Source of the DNA: Parashewanella curva
GTDB lineage: Bacteria > Pseudomonadota > Gammaproteobacteria > Enterobacterales > Shewanellaceae
Direction: 5' to 3'
Assembly: GCF_003675895.1 (NCBI RefSeq)
Contig: NZ_ML014778.1
Coordinates: 1 to 62,733 of the forward strand
Length of the DNA stretch: 62,733 nt
In this document: piece by piece, positions 62,557 through 62,733 of the stretch
How the letters are laid out: every line of letters begins with the position of its first letter
Position numbering within the stretch: position 1 is the first letter of the stretch
Notes under the pieces: model-generated
The model's database searches: none
The model's input: the letters and a program-made list of their open reading frames with translations, nothing else
What the model was told of the DNA's origin: nothing
Position numbers and translations under genes: made by a program

Positions 62557-62733
62557 ATTAGTGCGGAGAGTGTAGCGATCACGAAAGAGCAACTTTAAAA
62601 CTCTTTGGGTGTAGATCTTTTAGATCGACAAACATCATGAAAAGATCATTAATTATCAATGGGATGACTTTGACAAATAGTGCGAAAGGAGCAATTTTAT
62701 AGTACTTATCAGTTTGCAAACACAACAAGTCTA
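62557..62733. other. No gene seen at the right edge
   Basis: This 177-base end lies outside the tentative intron boundary. It contains four GATC sites within about 70 bases but no open frame of note, and does not contain the missing part of pepE. Confidence 0.4.

Noticed and set aside
62577-62670. GATC-rich stretch with a short resemblance to part of E. coli oriC (TTTTAGATCGACAA...AAAAGATCATTAA).
   Set aside because: No DnaA boxes (TTATNCACA) or 13-mer array is present, the stretch is short, and the usual origin neighbours are not seen. The similarity is from memory and probably chance.
1-62733. CRISPR array or prophage.
   Set aside because: No regularly spaced short direct repeats and no phage structural, integrase or lysis genes were found.

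Overview
The window reads as chromosomal DNA of a low-to-moderate GC marine gammaproteobacterium, most likely in or near the Shewanellaceae. The reasons are a long 478-residue GAPDH next to a standard 336-residue GAPDH, the HinT/YcfL, RmuC and HtpX forms, a TRAP-type sulfonate cluster, and many dispersed inverted-repeat elements. The closer guess, Parashewanella or a similar host-associated relative, rests on the number of eukaryote-like, low-complexity proteins and is inference.

Layout. The left edge (1-113) is the 3' end of an IS1-type transposase. Bases 212-7551 are mostly housekeeping (SIMPL protein, DoxX-like, RbgA GTPase, YeaC-like, M14 carboxypeptidase, aromatic aminotransferase), broken by an orphan gene lying beside a decayed second copy of the rbgA 3' end. 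tRNA-Leu(TAA) and tRNA-Cys(GCA) follow at 7674-7887. Bases 8048-10961 hold two odd proteins, one with a KKRRK motif and one with a receptor-like layout. From 11008 to 19787 two divergent GAPDH genes flank three tandem paralogs (about 510-555 residues). Each paralog has a Gln/Pro/His-rich N-terminus, a helical domain that I read as death-domain-like, a coiled coil and a second such domain. They share a 44-base upstream element at fixed distance from the start. The spacers show the array grew by tandem duplication that also copied the gapA leader.

Bases 19808-25210 are ordinary genes (EamA transporter, rmuC, ycfL-like, tandem hotdog thioesterase, hinT), with one orphan gene split by an A8 run that forms a perfect -1 slippery heptamer. 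Bases 25281-44144 form a taurine/sulfonate dissimilation region: IclR regulator, pta, TauE-type exporter, xsc, TauZ/YeiH-type exporter, probable taurine dehydrogenase (TauX/TauY), TRAP transporter (TauKLM), a tandem-Cache periplasmic protein and a porin. The pathway would be taurine uptake, oxidation to sulfoacetaldehyde, phosphorolysis by Xsc to acetyl phosphate and sulfite, conversion to acetyl-CoA by Pta, and sulfite or sulfate export. Inside it lie two more orphan proteins (28170-29899, one with two further death-like segments) and a CobS/CobT chaperone pair without CobN.

Bases 44223-50798 carry secreted and cytoplasmic hydrolases plus cobQ. Bases 51828-56246 are a decayed xylose locus: xylA and xylB each have a one-base insertion, and xylE and xylR are both cut off at one deletion junction. 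Then come an M20 amidohydrolase whose signal peptide is out of frame because of a heptamer repeat, a secreted M4 protease, htpX, a truncated pepE and a group II intron with its maturase. At least two families of inverted-repeat elements (MITE-like) sit between genes, one directly in front of the porin.
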